From contig NC_135774.1 of assembly GCF_028453695.1 (NCBI RefSeq), positions 29,450,001 to 29,514,000 on the forward strand: a stretch of 64,000 bases of DNA. Reading direction: 5' to 3'. Below are positions 54,561 to 64,000 of this stretch, piece by piece. Numbering within the stretch: the first letter of the stretch is position 1; every line of letters begins with the position of its first letter. Made by a program: the position numbers and the translations under genes. The notes below the pieces were generated by a model that had not been told where the DNA came from, ran no database searches, and worked only from the letters and a program-made list of their open reading frames with translations. The DNA is from Augochlora pura (lineage: Eukaryota; Arthropoda; Insecta; Hymenoptera; Halictidae).

Positions 54561-57060
54561 CGAGGGGTTATTTGGAAGAAAACACTAGTATAATATATGA
54601 TATAATAAGTTAAGCTTGAACAACAAATATCGTCTATTGATTTCGCATCAAGAAATGGAAGAAACTTATGCGACGTCCTAATAGATAGATTCTGTCTTTC
54701 GAATATCTGTTCCTCAGAGTCACTGTAATTATACTAAATAAATATAAGAAATAAAAATTATTAACTATAAAACTATTATCAAACGATAGAAAAATATTAA
54801 CCCTAACGATGACTGCGGCGCTCAAGATTGTTTTATATTCATACAAAATAAAAATTCACTACGTCATTCAAGCATATTTTGAATTAATACCTGTAATATT
54901 AATATTAATATTATAGTAACAATCGCGGAGCGATCAATAAGCAGAGCGAGCCAATCGCGAGCGTAAAACGTATCCCATAAATTATTCATCGTCGTGTATA
55001 ACTAAATAAACCTTGCCGGGGAAGACGGTCGAACTAACTCTCTCGCAATTAATAATTGAAAACGGCCGGATAATTCATTGAATAATTGAAACGATGTATC
55101 GGTTATTTGCAGCGCGAGTCGGAGGTTCTGTCGCGAGAATAAGGGATACGCTGGTAGGTTCCCGAGGGAATCGCTAAAGCGAGGAAGAAGCAGTCGAACG
55201 AGCAGCTTGGATCCTCGAAACGCGGAGTCGATCAGCCGTGCGCGCGGAAGGAAAAAAGTTCCGCGGAATAATGGATTCCGTGGCGGAGGAATCGGCAAAA
55301 ATAACAGATCCGGGCCGAGAAAAACCGCGACAGCGATGGAATTGCTCGCTGCCCGTGCACGCCGGAGCCGGAGTGAAGAAGACGGCGGAAAAACAAGTTC
55401 GCTGGGAGACAGAGGCCGGGAACTCGAAATACGCTAGACAATATTAATCGTTGCAATTGCGGAGACGGCGAGGAGTCGGCGTCTGTCTTGGGGTGGGGGG
55501 AATATGGCGATGGATGTTCTTGGAATGGAATCGGAATTGGATCGACTGTCGTAATAATCATAATAATATAAAAGTTATAATAATAGTAATATTAATATTT
55601 AAAAATTGTTACATCGAGTTCAAAAATTATTTTCATATTTTCAAAATTGTTTGAAATTGTTCGAGGTGTAATTGTTGTATGCGTCACAGGATTCGATTTT
55701 ATATGCATAAAATATATATGAAAAGGAATATTAAGTAATATATGTACATATGTGTATATGAAATTCTAAATATAATACAATAAATATGTATAATATAGTG
55801 ACTAAAGAGAAAATACTATAACTCAGGATAACCTCAAAATCTTGATATAATTAAAGTTACACAATTGATACTATAATATCAACGCAACACTATAACCTTC
55901 CTCTTAAAATACACATACTGTACTTAAAAAATAAATTAACATATTTCCATTGGCTCCAACGATATTTTCAGATAAGAAGAGAACCCAAAACCGTCCAAAT
56001 CTCCTGCTTCCATTATTCTCCACGGTCACCACTGCACCGTTTCCACCAACCCCCGTAACGCGATCTTACAGAAGCAGTTCCCCAATACGCAACAGCGGCT
56101 CAAGAGTCGTTCCGCGGTTTCTCTCAACGCTATCATCGTTCGGCCGTTCACGAGGCCCCTATTCGGCGAGGATCGTACGTGTTACGTAAAAGGCGAAACA
56201 ACAAAATGAGAAACCGAAGTTCGGGGACGGTAGTTATTAAACCGGCCGGGTTATTGTTCGCGCGTTGTCGCACCCCGGATATCGTAAAACGTGCTCGGCC
56301 CGTAGTCGAACAGACGGCGGTGGAGGAAAAAAAGCAAGAAGAGGGTGGGGGAGAGGAAGAAAGAAAGGGGTTTCTCTGCAATAACAGCGTCTGGACGGGG
56401 CGCAGTTGCCGCGGGTGTTACGTATCCGCGATACAATATCGGTGGGTAGCCGGGGAATCCGGTCGAGCGATCCGATGAAACCCGGAGTGCTCCCGGGGTA
56501 ACGATAAGTGATCGACCGGACAGAGGTTAATGCGGCGTGGCTGGGCGCGGGGTCGGGCCGGTGTCGGGCCGCGCCGGTTCCATATAAATTTGCGTTTAGC
56601 CTGTTTATTACACGAGTATTTTATCGAGTTCCTGTCACGAGCAGCCACCGCTAGATACAAGGGGCGGACGATAAATCTCGGCTACGCGGACCCCGGGGTC
56701 AGCCATAAAGATTTTTCTCTTTATGCCGACGCCGGATGCCGGCGCAGGGGTTACGGGGACGGGGGGGATAATAGCAGACGGATTAATCCGTCGGACGATG
56801 GGCAATAACGCTTTGCAATTTCACTTGGATCGCTGGCATACAGTTCCTACCAAAAGTATTCGATAGCAACTTTGATTTTTATTTCCTGCATATTTAAACA
56901 AATTTATGTTGTAAGGAAGAAATTTTCTATGGGATAATGTTAATTTTTTGTTGCAATTGCAACGTTATTTTTAGGGTTGAGATCAAGTAGTTTATATTTT
57001 TCGTGTTTAAAATATTTTACTTCGTTCTTAATTTTCCAAACTATAAACTTGAAACGATAT
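54561..57060. other. AT-rich and GC-rich blocks, no gene seen
   Basis: 54590-54990 and 55560-55950 are AT-rich. 55000-55560 and 56040-56820 are CpG-rich; the latter has ACGCGATCTTACAG and GTTATTAAACCGGCCGGG words and could hold regulatory DNA. Frames of 60-109 codons overlap on both strands. 56830-57060 is AT-rich. Confidence 0.4.
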
Positions 57061-57062
57061 AA

Positions 57063-57235
57063 GATAAAATAACAGGACCTGAAAGATCGTCAAATAAAAC
57101 AATTCAAGATAAAATCACAGGACCTGAAAGATCGTCAAATAAAATAACAGAGCCTAAAGTATCGACATAACCTGACGTAACCTGAAAGGTCGCCGAATAA
57201 AATAACAGAGCCCAAAATATCGACGATTACCAACA
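57063..57235 (+). repeat. degenerate tandem repeat, GACCTGAAAGATCG unit
   Basis: AACAGGACCTGAAAGATCGT and CACAGGACCTGAAAGATCGT are 45 bp apart. AACAGAGCCTAAAGTATCG and AACAGAGCCCAAAATATCG follow at shorter spacing. Confidence 0.85.
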
Positions 57236-57426
57236 ATTCAGCGATGCCCGTCGACAACGTCGAATCATAAATAATACAGGTTTTATCTAAATCAATTACG
57301 CGTTCGTCATCGGCAGGAACGTTTCGCGCGGCATTTATCAAGTGTCCGGTGCGTGACGAATCGTCATGATGAATGCATCGCCGCAATTTACGTGCTCACG
57401 GGAAAGAAGCCGGCAGAGATATAGAG

Positions 57427-57450
57427 TGAGAGAGAGAGAGAGAGAGAGAG
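57427..57450 (+). repeat. (GA)n microsatellite
   Basis: Twelve GA units. Confidence 0.95.
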
Positions 57451-57779
57451 TATCGAATAGCATTTCATCACGCTAATTTCAAGCCAATTTGGCTCGGCGG
57501 GACGCGCGAGTAGATAATTCTCGGATCAGAAAATGGCGGTCGGATCCGCCGGTCAAAGCAGACCGGGATCGCTTGAAAACTGTTGCAATTACGGCCGATT
57601 CCCAGTTTCCCCCAAATAGTTGGCCTCGCGTTTGCCGAAACACGCATAATGCTCTAATTCCAGTATCAAACGGAGGTCGGTGACGGCTGTGTATAGGGGT
57701 CGAGTGAATAGGGCGCCGTGCGCGCACACGCTGCCGTCCTCTGCCAGCCTCCTCTGTGTCGAATATCTATCCACTCGGT

Positions 57780-57850
57780 GATATATGTATATGTATATAT
57801 TATAGATGTGTATACGCATGTATATGTATACATAGAGATATACGTATACA
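57780..57850 (+). repeat. (TATG/TATA)n microsatellite
   Basis: ATATATGTATATGTATATAT and related words. It continues on the other side of the inserted element (58054-58115), so one microsatellite has been split. Confidence 0.9.
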
Positions 57851-57852
57851 TA

Positions 57853-58053
57853 CAGTCAGTCCCATAAATATATGTATATATGTATATTTTTGTTATTAGT
57901 TAATCAATTTTGTTATAATTTGCTATATTCGATATAAATAAACTTTATACACGTGTTCATTCATAATAAAAATTTTATTGCAAAATGCGTCCCTTGATTT
58001 CAACAGATTTCTCTTATAAGCAACGAGGGTACGAATACTTATGGGACTGACTG
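57853..58053. mobile_element. Tc1-like MITE, 201 bp, internally deleted
   Basis: CAGTCAGTCCCATAAA at the left and CTTATGGGACTGACTG at the right, with TA at 57851-57852 and 58054-58055. The right end keeps 67 bp of inverted repeat (from GCGTCCCTTGATTTC at 57987) nearly identical to the ends of the copy at 18975. The left end keeps only about 15 bp before jumping to interior sequence. The interior (TTAGTTAATCAATTTT, GTGTTCATTCATAATA) matches the other copy in reverse orientation. Confidence 0.92.
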
Positions 58054-58115
58054 TATATACGTATGTATATATCGTATATTGTAGGTATATGTACACGTAT
58101 GTATGCTATAGGTAG

Positions 58116-59359
58116 GTGCACGTATACAGATGCGCTCATACAGAATATGCGAAGGGACAAGATGTTTCAGGGCGGCGGGACATGCATGGCCCAGATAAGA
58201 CACGGTTAATTTGGCCGGAGCGCCCCATGCAGGTCCGCGCGCCACGATTTCTCTTGCGGCCGGGGAGAGTGCTTATCGACACCGGGGATTTCGTTCCATT
58301 ATGTATTTCGACGGCTCGTCCCTTTGAAGATTAGGATCCATTTCGGAAATCCCTGGGCAAAATACTTTCCGCGAACGGCACCGAGATTAACGCCGGCCAA
58401 CAACCCTTTCCCGGTAGACAGGCAGAAGCCGCTTTCCCTTCCGCAAAGTCGGTTAATGGCCCTTTCAACGTATCCGCTGTCGATGACCGAATGCAAATGG
58501 TACTTCGCGTAATACAATTTTACGAGCGTCTCTCTCTCCATGGAGTTACTACGAGTGGAATAGTTTGTGCACGGTTGCTTGAATTTTCTGAACGATGTGC
58601 GATAGCGATGTCGGTTTAGAACTATTTGGATTTTGTTGAGGTATGTTTCTGGATGATGTCTGGTTTTTTTTCTGGAAGTAGGAGAAGGTGGTTTAATGTT
58701 AACTGTACTCTTCACTATCAATTAACTCTTTTAAAAAATCATGAATTAATTAACCTCCAACAATTCAATAAAATAAATACCTCTTACACAGGGGCAATCT
58801 TAGGAACAACAATCCTGCACTAGGCGTCACCATCAACGCTTTGAAAGCACTGACGAATACAACCGCGAGTCGTTGTAATAATAATAAACGTTACCGTTCG
58901 AAATGACAACATCGTAAACTGGCGCCACAAGACTTGCAGTCCTAGAACCGTATACCATACTATACTAAAAGGCTCCAAGTATTGTACATATTATGTATCG
59001 AACATTCATTGTTCTTCGTGGTTCTTCGACGCGGAGGCAGTAGCCGGCTGTTATTCTCGTCCCGATTTCGAAATCTGATCGTGACACGAGGGCCCGCCGG
59101 AAAATAACCGCGTTGCTCGCAACACGACCGGTCAGATTGATCGGCGGGAACGTTTACGCTCGCTTTCACCCGGGGACCGCGCCGTTTTTCCAGCGGATTC
59201 CTGGCCGCCGCGCGGCGCGCCCGATTTTACGGTACACAACACCACAAGCCCGACAAGATATACGCGATTTCCGCGGAAATGAAATTCCACTTCCGTCCCG
59301 CGATAGTAATTGGATTTTCGGGGCTCCGATAGGGAATCTCGGACACCGCTGGGACACCG
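58116..59359. other. GC-rich, AT-rich, GC-rich blocks, no gene seen
   Basis: 58160-58520 is moderately GC-rich. 58610-58960 is AT-rich. 59020-59350 is CpG-rich with GTAATTGGATTTTCG. Frames of 62-140 codons overlap on both strands without motifs. Confidence 0.4.
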
Positions 59360-59410
59360 ATCGCGAGAGAGCGATATACCGCGAGAGAGATAAAAAAGAC
59401 AGAGAGGCAG

Positions 59411-59441
<31 letters not shown>

Positions 59442-59489
59442 GAAGACAGAGAAGGAGAGTTGAGGACAGAGAGTGGAATAGAGAAACTG

Positions 59490-59536
<47 letters not shown>

Positions 59537-59900
59537 GGAGAGAGAGAGAAAGAGAGAAAAACAGTAAGAGTTGCAGATAGAAAAAGAAACAGAAAGGCAG
59601 AAAGTGAAGGAGCCTGAGATAGAAAGAGAGAAAGAGAGAGTGGAAGACAGAGGGGCATAGAAGGAGTGTAAGAGAGAGTGTGAAAACAGAGAGAAAGGGA
59701 GAGTGTTGAATACACAGAGAGAAACAGAGCTAGAAACCCAAACAGAAAAAGATACAGAAAAAGAGTCAGAAAGAGAGACAAAAAAGGAGACAGAAACGGA
59801 AACAGAAACACAGACGGAAAGAGAGACGGAAAGAGAGACAGCAACAGAGACAGCAACATAGACAGAAAGAGAAAGAGAGAGTAAAAGGGGGAGGAAAGGG
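59360..59900 (+). repeat. long GA-rich degenerate array
   Basis: Pure (GA)n blocks at 59418-59441 and 59495-59532 sit in 540 bp of GAGAGAAAGAGA, GACAGAAA and AACAGAGAG words. Minus frames of 253 and 268 codons are Ser/Leu/Phe strings from this array and not membrane proteins. Confidence 0.96.
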
Positions 59901-60223
59901 TAGAAAAAAACGGGAGGCCCGATGCTATCGACGGGCATCGAGGATCACGCTCCAATTCCTGTCTCTCCCCCTCCCCTCCCTCCCTCACGGTTGACTTTTT
60001 CGCGGTGGCGTTTTACATCGACGACACCGGCTCTTGGCACCGGACCGTTAATTAATCTTCGGAACAAAGCCCGATCCCGGAACGATTCGCAACCGTTACG
60101 AGCTTTAATGGAAAACCGGTGAAAGCTATCGGAAAGAAAAGCCACCGGATGGCCGGGAATCCGGGCTCCTGGCAGCCCACCAAACTCCCTCGATCATCTA
60201 GGAAATCATCTTTTTTTTCTTCT
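59901..60223. other. GC-rich unique stretch, no gene seen
   Basis: Contains CCGTTAATTAATCTTCGG; no convincing frame. Confidence 0.35.
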
Positions 60224-60250
60224 TCTCTCTCTCTCTCTCTCTCTCTCTCT
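60224..60250 (+). repeat. (CT)n microsatellite
   Basis: Thirteen CT units after a T-run. Confidence 0.96.
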
Positions 60251-61595
60251 GGCGCACTCTACGTTGCCAGCGTCCTTATACTTGGTCTGGCAACATGCTC
60301 GGACAGCTGGCCCTGTTGCCTCGCTCGCTGTGCTAACTTGTTGAGAGATACGGTGATTTAACCCTTTACAATCAAATGGCTACTCTGCGATGCAGAATGT
60401 TATTATACATTTACCAAGTAAAATTGTTGCAACGCGTTGCAAAATGATTTTTATAGATATCGACGAGGATTAGATTTAAAAAATTGTTGTAAGTGTGAAT
60501 TTGTAAGGAAATCCAGGGTTGGGTCTTTATTGACCCTGAGTCTGTCGTTTCTGATGGAAATTCCCAGTAATTTTATATTCAGCGTGTAAATGCTAGTTTT
60601 CATGAAATATGATAACAACGATCTCCTAGCATTATTTCAATCTGCCCACGTTAAAAATAATCAATAAATCGAATAAAAATAGTCTAACCTGTAAAAATGA
60701 CTTAACTTCGGCCATGGACGCGGCCATTTTGTAACACGAAATCATACGACAAATAACCTGAAACAAACTATTTCGCGATCATTTAAACCGCGGCGATCCG
60801 CCATCCGCTTTAATTCGCCGCTCTCTGGGATTCGCGCGAATCAACGGGGCTCTAGCATCCGGCTAATGTTATACGGGAAATCGGCACATCCAGCCGGAAT
60901 AATTCGAGCCTGACCGATCAATCATGCTCGCCGGCGCCGCTAGTCTGTTTCTCGCGGTTTCGGGCCCAGGTACCGGGAGAGCGAAAGGAGCAGCCGCGAC
61001 GGCCGATCGATCACAATCGAATCCGCGATGTAAAATGCATTGGCCCCGATAATTCAATCGCAGACGCCGCGCCGGATGCAACCGGCCCGCGCGAGATCGC
61101 ACGACCCATGAATCGGCCGCAGAGCTGTATGAATCGCCCCATCAATCGCCCCAAGATTACTCTTTTCCCTCCGAAAGGAAATTCCCTCCGACAATGGCCG
61201 ATTCCCGTGACCTCGTTACGGCATTCGCGTCCCTGTATTCGCCGCTCCGTCGACGGGATCGCGTTTTGGAAGGGACGTTATATTTGTCTGATGCGCTGTT
61301 GTCGCCTAAGTGTGCCCCATTGCGTTTATTATAATAATTATTATGACAAATTTTGGTAACGAAGAGTTAGGTAAGAAGGAGGTTATATTTTATTCTCTCC
61401 TGATTTAATATTAATTTTTTAGTCTGCTCTACTGGGTTTTATTTTGAATAATATTATTATATCTTATCTATTCTGATTTAGTTTATATTATTTTATTATT
61501 TATTAGAATTTCATTGTGAAGCTGGAGGTTTTTATTTAAATTCTTAAGTCTTTATAGGTTAGGCTACGCTTGTCTAATTGGTAGTTACAAGGGTA
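60251..61595. other. AT-rich stretch and a GC-rich island, no gene seen
   Basis: TTAA at 60358-60361 followed by CCCTTTACAATCAAATGGC resembles a TTAA-element left end, but no right end is clear. 60780-61310 is CpG-rich with CCGATAATTCAATCGC, possible regulatory DNA. 61330-61590 is AT-rich. Confidence 0.4.
60358..60385 (+). mobile_element. possible solo left end of TTAA MITE family
   Basis: TTAACCCTTTACAATCAAAT agrees with the family only over TTAACCCTTT. Confidence 0.4.
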
Positions 61596-61740
61596 ACTTC
61601 AAAGCGCCGTAACTTTGCGTGAAAAAATCGCAGCCACGTCTCTCTTTTTTTAAATTAAAGAAGAAGAATCGAATTTTATTCTCCCGTAAACGGCACCTCC
61701 GAGAAAAATTTTCCCAGATCCCTGCATTTTTTCAAACTTA
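61596..61740 (+). repeat. dispersed module, class 1 copy
   Basis: ACTTCAAAGCGCCGTAACTT, AAAAAATCGCAGCCACG, TTTTTTTAAATTAAAG, then AAACGGCACCTCCGAGAAAA and TTTCAAACTTAGCTAG. The closest relative is the copy at 27966, including its tail (TTTCAAACTTGGCTAA). Confidence 0.85.
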
Positions 61741-61840
61741 GCTAGTTTTAATACAACAATAAATCACGCAAGAAATCAAGTCCTCATATAAAAAAAATCA
61801 CAGTAACTATTTTACATTATACTTAAAATCTAGAAACACA

Positions 61841-61934
61841 GTTTTAAAGCAGAGATTTCAAGCTTCAATTTAAAAAAAATTCCATCATCCTACACTGATC
61901 CTTCGCATAATTACAATCCATCAAAGTTGACCAA
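61841..61934 (-). repeat. dispersed module, class 2 copy
   Basis: On the minus strand: CAACTTTGATGGATTGTAAT, AGTGTAGGATGATGGAAT, TTTTTAAATTGAAGCTTG, AAATCTCTGCTTTAAAAC. It faces the class 1 copy just upstream, the same converging pair as at 12903-13238. Confidence 0.82.
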
Positions 61935-63184
61935 TTTTTGTCCACAATCCGCCCAAGGCTAAAAATTTCTTCGAGCAGCGTATTGCTCTAAAAATCGCAA
62001 ATAACGTTAATCTATACCTAATTTGAAGCTTATACTCAATTATATTGTTGTAGAAATATTCGAGCCTTCCAGGCAGGATTATTGTCCACGAGGAATGATT
62101 TATAAGAAGACAGTTCCACTAGGAATTCTGCAAAGAATCCGAGAAGGTACGCGCGATTTTCTGCGTCGTCGATTGAGCGGTTTCGTTGCCGGACCTTCGG
62201 TGCCCGCAGGTTTTTAATATTCCCGTGACGGTCCCCCGCCGGGGGCGAGCCTTGCACGGATATATTTATCGTGCTGGTCGGCAAACAGCGGCGATCGGGA
62301 GGATCGCAGAGGACACGGGGCCAGGACGCGAGCGCGCGCGCAGTCTCTGTTTGCTCTCGGTTTTCGTTTACACCGGTTCGCGGTGAACGGCCGGCCGTGT
62401 TTGCGCAGCCTGTTTGCTCGTTGCGCGTCGAGCGGCACGCACTCGCCGATTGCTGACCCTCCGATTTCCAATGCCCGCACACGACACCCGGTCAAACCAC
62501 ACGGCTAGCGCGCGACGGAGAAAAATCCGCGCGTCTTCAGGCCGCGTTTTCTTCCGAGGATCCCGCCGGCTAATTCCGTCTGCTCGGGTTTCGACGACGT
62601 CAAAGAACGCGCGAGGCCGTGTTTGACCAGCGACGACGACGATTAAAGGGACCTCGGGGATGTGAGAAAATAGTCAGGTCTTTGTGGCGGCCCTTCGAAG
62701 GTCCTTCGCCGGACGGAAGAAATATTTGTACGGGCCTCGCCGCGAGCGGTTTGTACGCGCAGGCTTCCCTAAGACAAGGATTTTTCAAACGACGACGTCT
62801 CGCAAATTTCCGGTGCATTAATGACAGTCTGGAGCATCTTTCTTTATGGTCTTTTCTATTTTTTTTTTGAATTAAGGGATAATTGTTGAAGATGCTTTGT
62901 TATTAATTTAAGATGAAAGAGAAGTTGTGGGTGTACGAGGTTCAGCAGGTGTTTTATTTTATCTTTAAGTTAATGAAGGAGAATTGAATTTTATAACTTT
63001 TGGAAAATGATGTGTGAGGATGAGAAATTGTGTACATGGTGTATTTTATGTAGTATGGAAGTGCGATGTTATGTAAGTAAATTAGGTTGTGCGGTAACTT
63101 TATTCGCGAATGTCTGAGACCTAGGAAAGGTGAAAGGGAAATAGATGAATACAAGGCGGTAGTTTGGATAAATTTTGTAAAATG
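61935..63184. other. GC-rich island then AT-rich stretch, no gene seen
   Basis: 62120-62830 is CpG-rich; plus and minus frames of 60-148 codons overlap, none recognisable. 62840-63180 is AT-rich unique sequence. Confidence 0.4.
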
Positions 63185-63320
63185 ATGTTGTAGGGCTATT
63201 TTTATGAAAGTTAGCTTAAATGAAAGCTGGAAGTATCTTCTTCAAGACAGGGTAAATTGTATTAGAATATATTCACAAGTCTATTTTTAAGAATTAAAAA
63301 GCTTCGATCTTTGGCATTAT
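63185..63320 (+). repeat. dispersed module, class 4 copy
   Basis: GAAAGTTAGCTTAAATGAAA, TCTTCTTCAAGACAGGGTAA, TCTATTTTTAAGAATTAAAA and GCTTCGATCTTTGGC match 32719-32862 block by block. Confidence 0.75.
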
Positions 63321-63660
63321 TACGTTTTCTGTAAGGTGTAATTTAATATCATGATGCTATTTTCAACTTAGAAAAATTATTAAAGGGACAATTTATTCTT
63401 AGTCAATTCTGGTTTATCATAATATTTCTCAAACATACTTGTATTACAAGGAGATCCGTATATTGCTTATTTATCTCTAGCAATAATTAATTGATTAATC
63501 ATCGCGACTGTCAGTACTTATCTCATAATCGATTACTGAATTAATTACAAACTCGTTACAAAGGTTTGCAATACAATCTACCAAATAAATTATTCGCGTC
63601 TCCTGAATTGAAATTAAATTTTGCCCATCCATCATGAATAAACATTGCAATGAAGACTGC
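63321..63660. other. AT-rich unique stretch, no gene seen
   Basis: No repeat unit or supported frame. Confidence 0.4.
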
Positions 63661-63945
63661 CATTTAATAAATGTAAATCTTCTGTCTTCTACCACTTGAC
63701 AAATATTAATCTTCTGTCTTTTGCCATTTAATAAATATAAATCTTTTTTTTCTTCTATTTAATAAATTTAAATTTTCTGTTTTCTGCCGTTTAATAAATA
63801 CAAATCTTTTGTCGTCCGTCACTTAATAAATATAAATCTTGTGTCTTCTACCACTTGATAAATATAAATTTTCTTTCTTCTACCACTAAATAAATACAAA
63901 TCCTCTCTCCTCCGCCATTTAATAAATAAAAATCCACTGTCACGA
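63661..63945 (+). repeat. 32-bp minisatellite, nine units
   Basis: Units start at 63661, 63693, 63725, 63756, 63788, 63820, 63852, 63884 and 63916. All are 32 bases except the third (31) and the partial last one. The consensus is CATTTAATAAATATAAATCT then TCTGTCTTCTAC. Confidence 0.95.
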
Positions 63946-64000
63946 ATTTCCTAGCAAAAAAGCAGATGCTAATCCGCGTAATTCTGAAAGAAATCTTCCC
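63946..64000. other. window end, unique sequence
   Basis: Fifty-five bases with no recognised feature. Confidence 0.4.

Larger units (their letters stand above)
57236..57852. other. GC-rich stretch with GA array and TA microsatellite
   Basis: A (GA)n tract lies at 57427-57450, CpG-rich unique DNA at 57460-57770, then TATATGTATATG repeats to the edge of the Tc1-like element. Frames of 64-83 codons are not supported. Confidence 0.45.

Noticed and set aside
59132..59988. Minus frames of 253 and 268 codons that look like Leu/Ser/Phe-rich membrane proteins
   Set aside because: The composition comes from a CT-rich simple-sequence array read in any frame.
1..64000. Conserved insect microRNAs such as let-7, miR-1, bantam and miR-184
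   Set aside because: I looked by eye for their mature sequences and saw none.
1..64000. CRISPR array or bacterial operon
   Set aside because: The tandem repeats have no unique equal-length spacers, there are no cas-like frames, and the sequence is clearly eukaryotic in style.

Overview
The window looks like non-coding DNA from an insect nuclear genome. CpG is not depleted, and short GC-rich islands alternate with AT-rich stretches. (GA)n arrays are very dense, and there are short inverted-repeat DNA transposons with TA or TTAA target duplications. A hymenopteran, perhaps a bee, would fit, but that is an inference from composition and repeat style because no marker gene is present.

I find no protein-coding gene, exon, tRNA, rRNA or known microRNA that I can support. 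The longest open frames fall into two groups. Some lie in GC-rich islands, where stop codons are rare and several frames are open at once (about 25.7-26.1 kb, 38.0-38.9 kb, 52.1-53.0 kb). Others lie in purine/pyrimidine or minisatellite arrays whose unit lacks stops (about 10.3-11.3 kb, 37.0-37.7 kb, 42.6-43.5 kb, 59.1-60.0 kb). None shows a domain or motif I recognise, so I treat all of them as chance frames. The segment could be intergenic or the inside of a very long intron.

What the sequence does show is repeat structure. (1) DNA-transposon miniatures: a 249-bp foldback element with TA duplications (1328-1576); two members of a Tc1-like family (18975-19357 and 57853-58053); a piggyBac-like TTAA family with ends near CCCTTTGCACTCG (best copies 6298-6532, 21373-21581, 8342-8474, 46395-46584, plus solo ends); two diverged copies of another family (22641-22791 and 54451-54560); and single transposon-like termini at 39103 and 49521. 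(2) A diverged dispersed module, about 70-140 bp, in at least 15 copies on both strands, often paired in a recurring order. (3) Minisatellites with clear periods: 29 bp (9982-10155), 122 bp (18062-18427), 44 bp (28957-29125), 103 bp (36667-36863), 23 bp (44724-44815), 24 bp (45567-45686), two abutting arrays (51495-52010) and 32 bp (63661-63945). (4) About 34 (GA)n/(CT)n tracts.

A 100-N assembly gap lies at 3700-3799, exactly where composition switches from AT-rich to GC-rich. Between the repeats, the GC-rich islands carry many ATTA/TAATTA-type words and could hold regulatory elements, but that needs cross-species comparison.
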